NCBI GenBank assembly: GCA_036850595.1
Contig: CM072168.1
Location: 13,879,982 to 13,943,981, forward strand
DNA: 64,000 bases
Origin: Rhyacichthys aspro
Taxonomy: Eukaryota > Chordata > Actinopteri > Gobiiformes > Rhyacichthyidae
Direction: 5' to 3'
Position 1 is the first letter of the stretch. Each line of letters starts with the position of its first letter. The position numbers were made by a program, and so were the translations under genes. Shown here piece after piece: positions 63,108-64,000 of this stretch. The notes beneath the pieces are model-generated. The model had not been told where the DNA came from. It worked only from the letters and a program-made list of their open reading frames with translations, and ran no database searches.

Positions 63108-64000
63108 CTGGAAGAGACGCACGACACGTTTTAAAACATAGGCGCCAAGAAAAGCTGCGTTGGTGATGCTTTGGCCCAAAAGTGATGTGCACAGATGCCA
63201 TTATCTACAACAGAGGCAGAGATGTGCCACTTTAATGTCAACATACTAACCCTCGGAAATGAGACCTGGTACATCTGAAAACTATTTCTGTAAGGTTACT
63301 GGTGATTTGTCTTGTTCAGACCTTGATTGTGTATAATTAATACATAACAATTATTCATAAATTATTTGAAACACATTTCTATATACATGATTGTTTTAAA
63401 TAAATGTATTGCATCTCTTTTTATCCATACTCTGACACTGACTTTATTCTTTCTTATGTTCCCTCATTACCTCACTGTTTTGAATCTTTCTGCGTTGCTG
63501 AGGTTAGTTTAGGGTTATATTTATATTTATTTGGACTTATATTTTTAACTTTGCAGGAAAACAATGCTGTGTTGCCACAACACGGCTTTTTAAAACTCAT
63601 GTGTATTTTTATTGTGCTTGAAATTTCTAACAAGAGCAACATAAAGTATCCCATATGTAGTCACACGCACAGCTGCATAGTTTCAATTAAACTCAGTCAT
63701 AATATTTGATGATGCTGTGTGTGATTTGGAGGATAATGGGGCGCCCCACCCATTAAACAGCAGGACAGAAAAGAAAGAACGAAGAGAGACATTTGACATT
63801 TACCCGTCTTATAAAAGTCAACCAACCCGTTAAAACAACATAGACCACAACATTTTTAAAAAGAAAATAAAGAATGCAAGAAAGAAAGAACAAAGGAAGC
63901 TCAAATGAAACTTAAATGAGATATACAGAAAGAATAATGAATGGCAGAATAAGAGAAGAAGTGGACAGAGGAGGAGGGAAACCACAGTGAGGGGGGTGTG
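63108..64000 (-). other. Upstream tbx15 intron, open at window end
   Basis: The sequence 5' of exon A has no further T-box coding segment before the window ends. A purine-rich stretch occupies about 63760-63990. Confidence 0.75.

Overview
The window is vertebrate nuclear DNA, almost certainly from a teleost fish. It is AT-rich, has long non-coding stretches and spliced genes with short to medium introns (113 bp to 3.6 kb in tbx15). It carries many CA/GT microsatellites and repeats familiar from teleost genomes: a 307-bp non-autonomous hAT element with a perfect 8-bp target duplication, and two fragments of a dispersed tRNA-SINE-like repeat. No rRNA or tRNA gene, CRISPR array, phage or plasmid signal was found.

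Two protein-coding genes are well supported. (1) At about 10.4-12.4 kb on the + strand is a compact, apparently intronless gene for a ZPLD1-like zona-pellucida-domain membrane protein. It has a CCAAT and TATA box, signal peptide, twelve domain cysteines, furin-type site, C-terminal transmembrane helix and a poly(A) signal. (2) At 52.7-63.1 kb on the - strand are the last five coding exons of tbx15, a T-box transcription factor of the Tbx15/18/22 subfamily. Its 5' exons, with the start codon and the beginning of the T-box, lie beyond 64 kb. All four internal splice junctions keep the reading frame.

The 40 kb between them is mostly a gene desert downstream of tbx15. Developmental regulators often sit beside such deserts, which can hold enhancers. 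Several GC-richer patches carry strong transcription-factor motifs: a PBX/MEIS decamer near 28.2 kb, a perfect DR1 near 29.1 kb, paired RFX X-boxes with a reverse CCAAT box near 31.1 kb, homeodomain sites near 35.1 kb, an octamer near 44.8 kb and a PBX-HOX site near 51.5 kb. These are candidate elements only, because conservation cannot be tested from one sequence.

Two weaker gene-like signals deserve a transcript search. One is a possible + strand spliced transcript with exons at 15375-15444, 18099-18161 and 18250 to about 18.56 kb, with good splice sites, compatible phases and a poly(A) signal. The other is the X-box cluster at 31.1 kb, which resembles the promoter of a ciliary gene and has a short ORF starting 9 bases after it. 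Repeats worth noting are a roughly 0.78-kb MITE-like element with 135-bp inverted arms (36.4-37.2 kb), a 133-bp GT tract (25.03 kb) and a perfect 18-bp stem hairpin at 6.9 kb.
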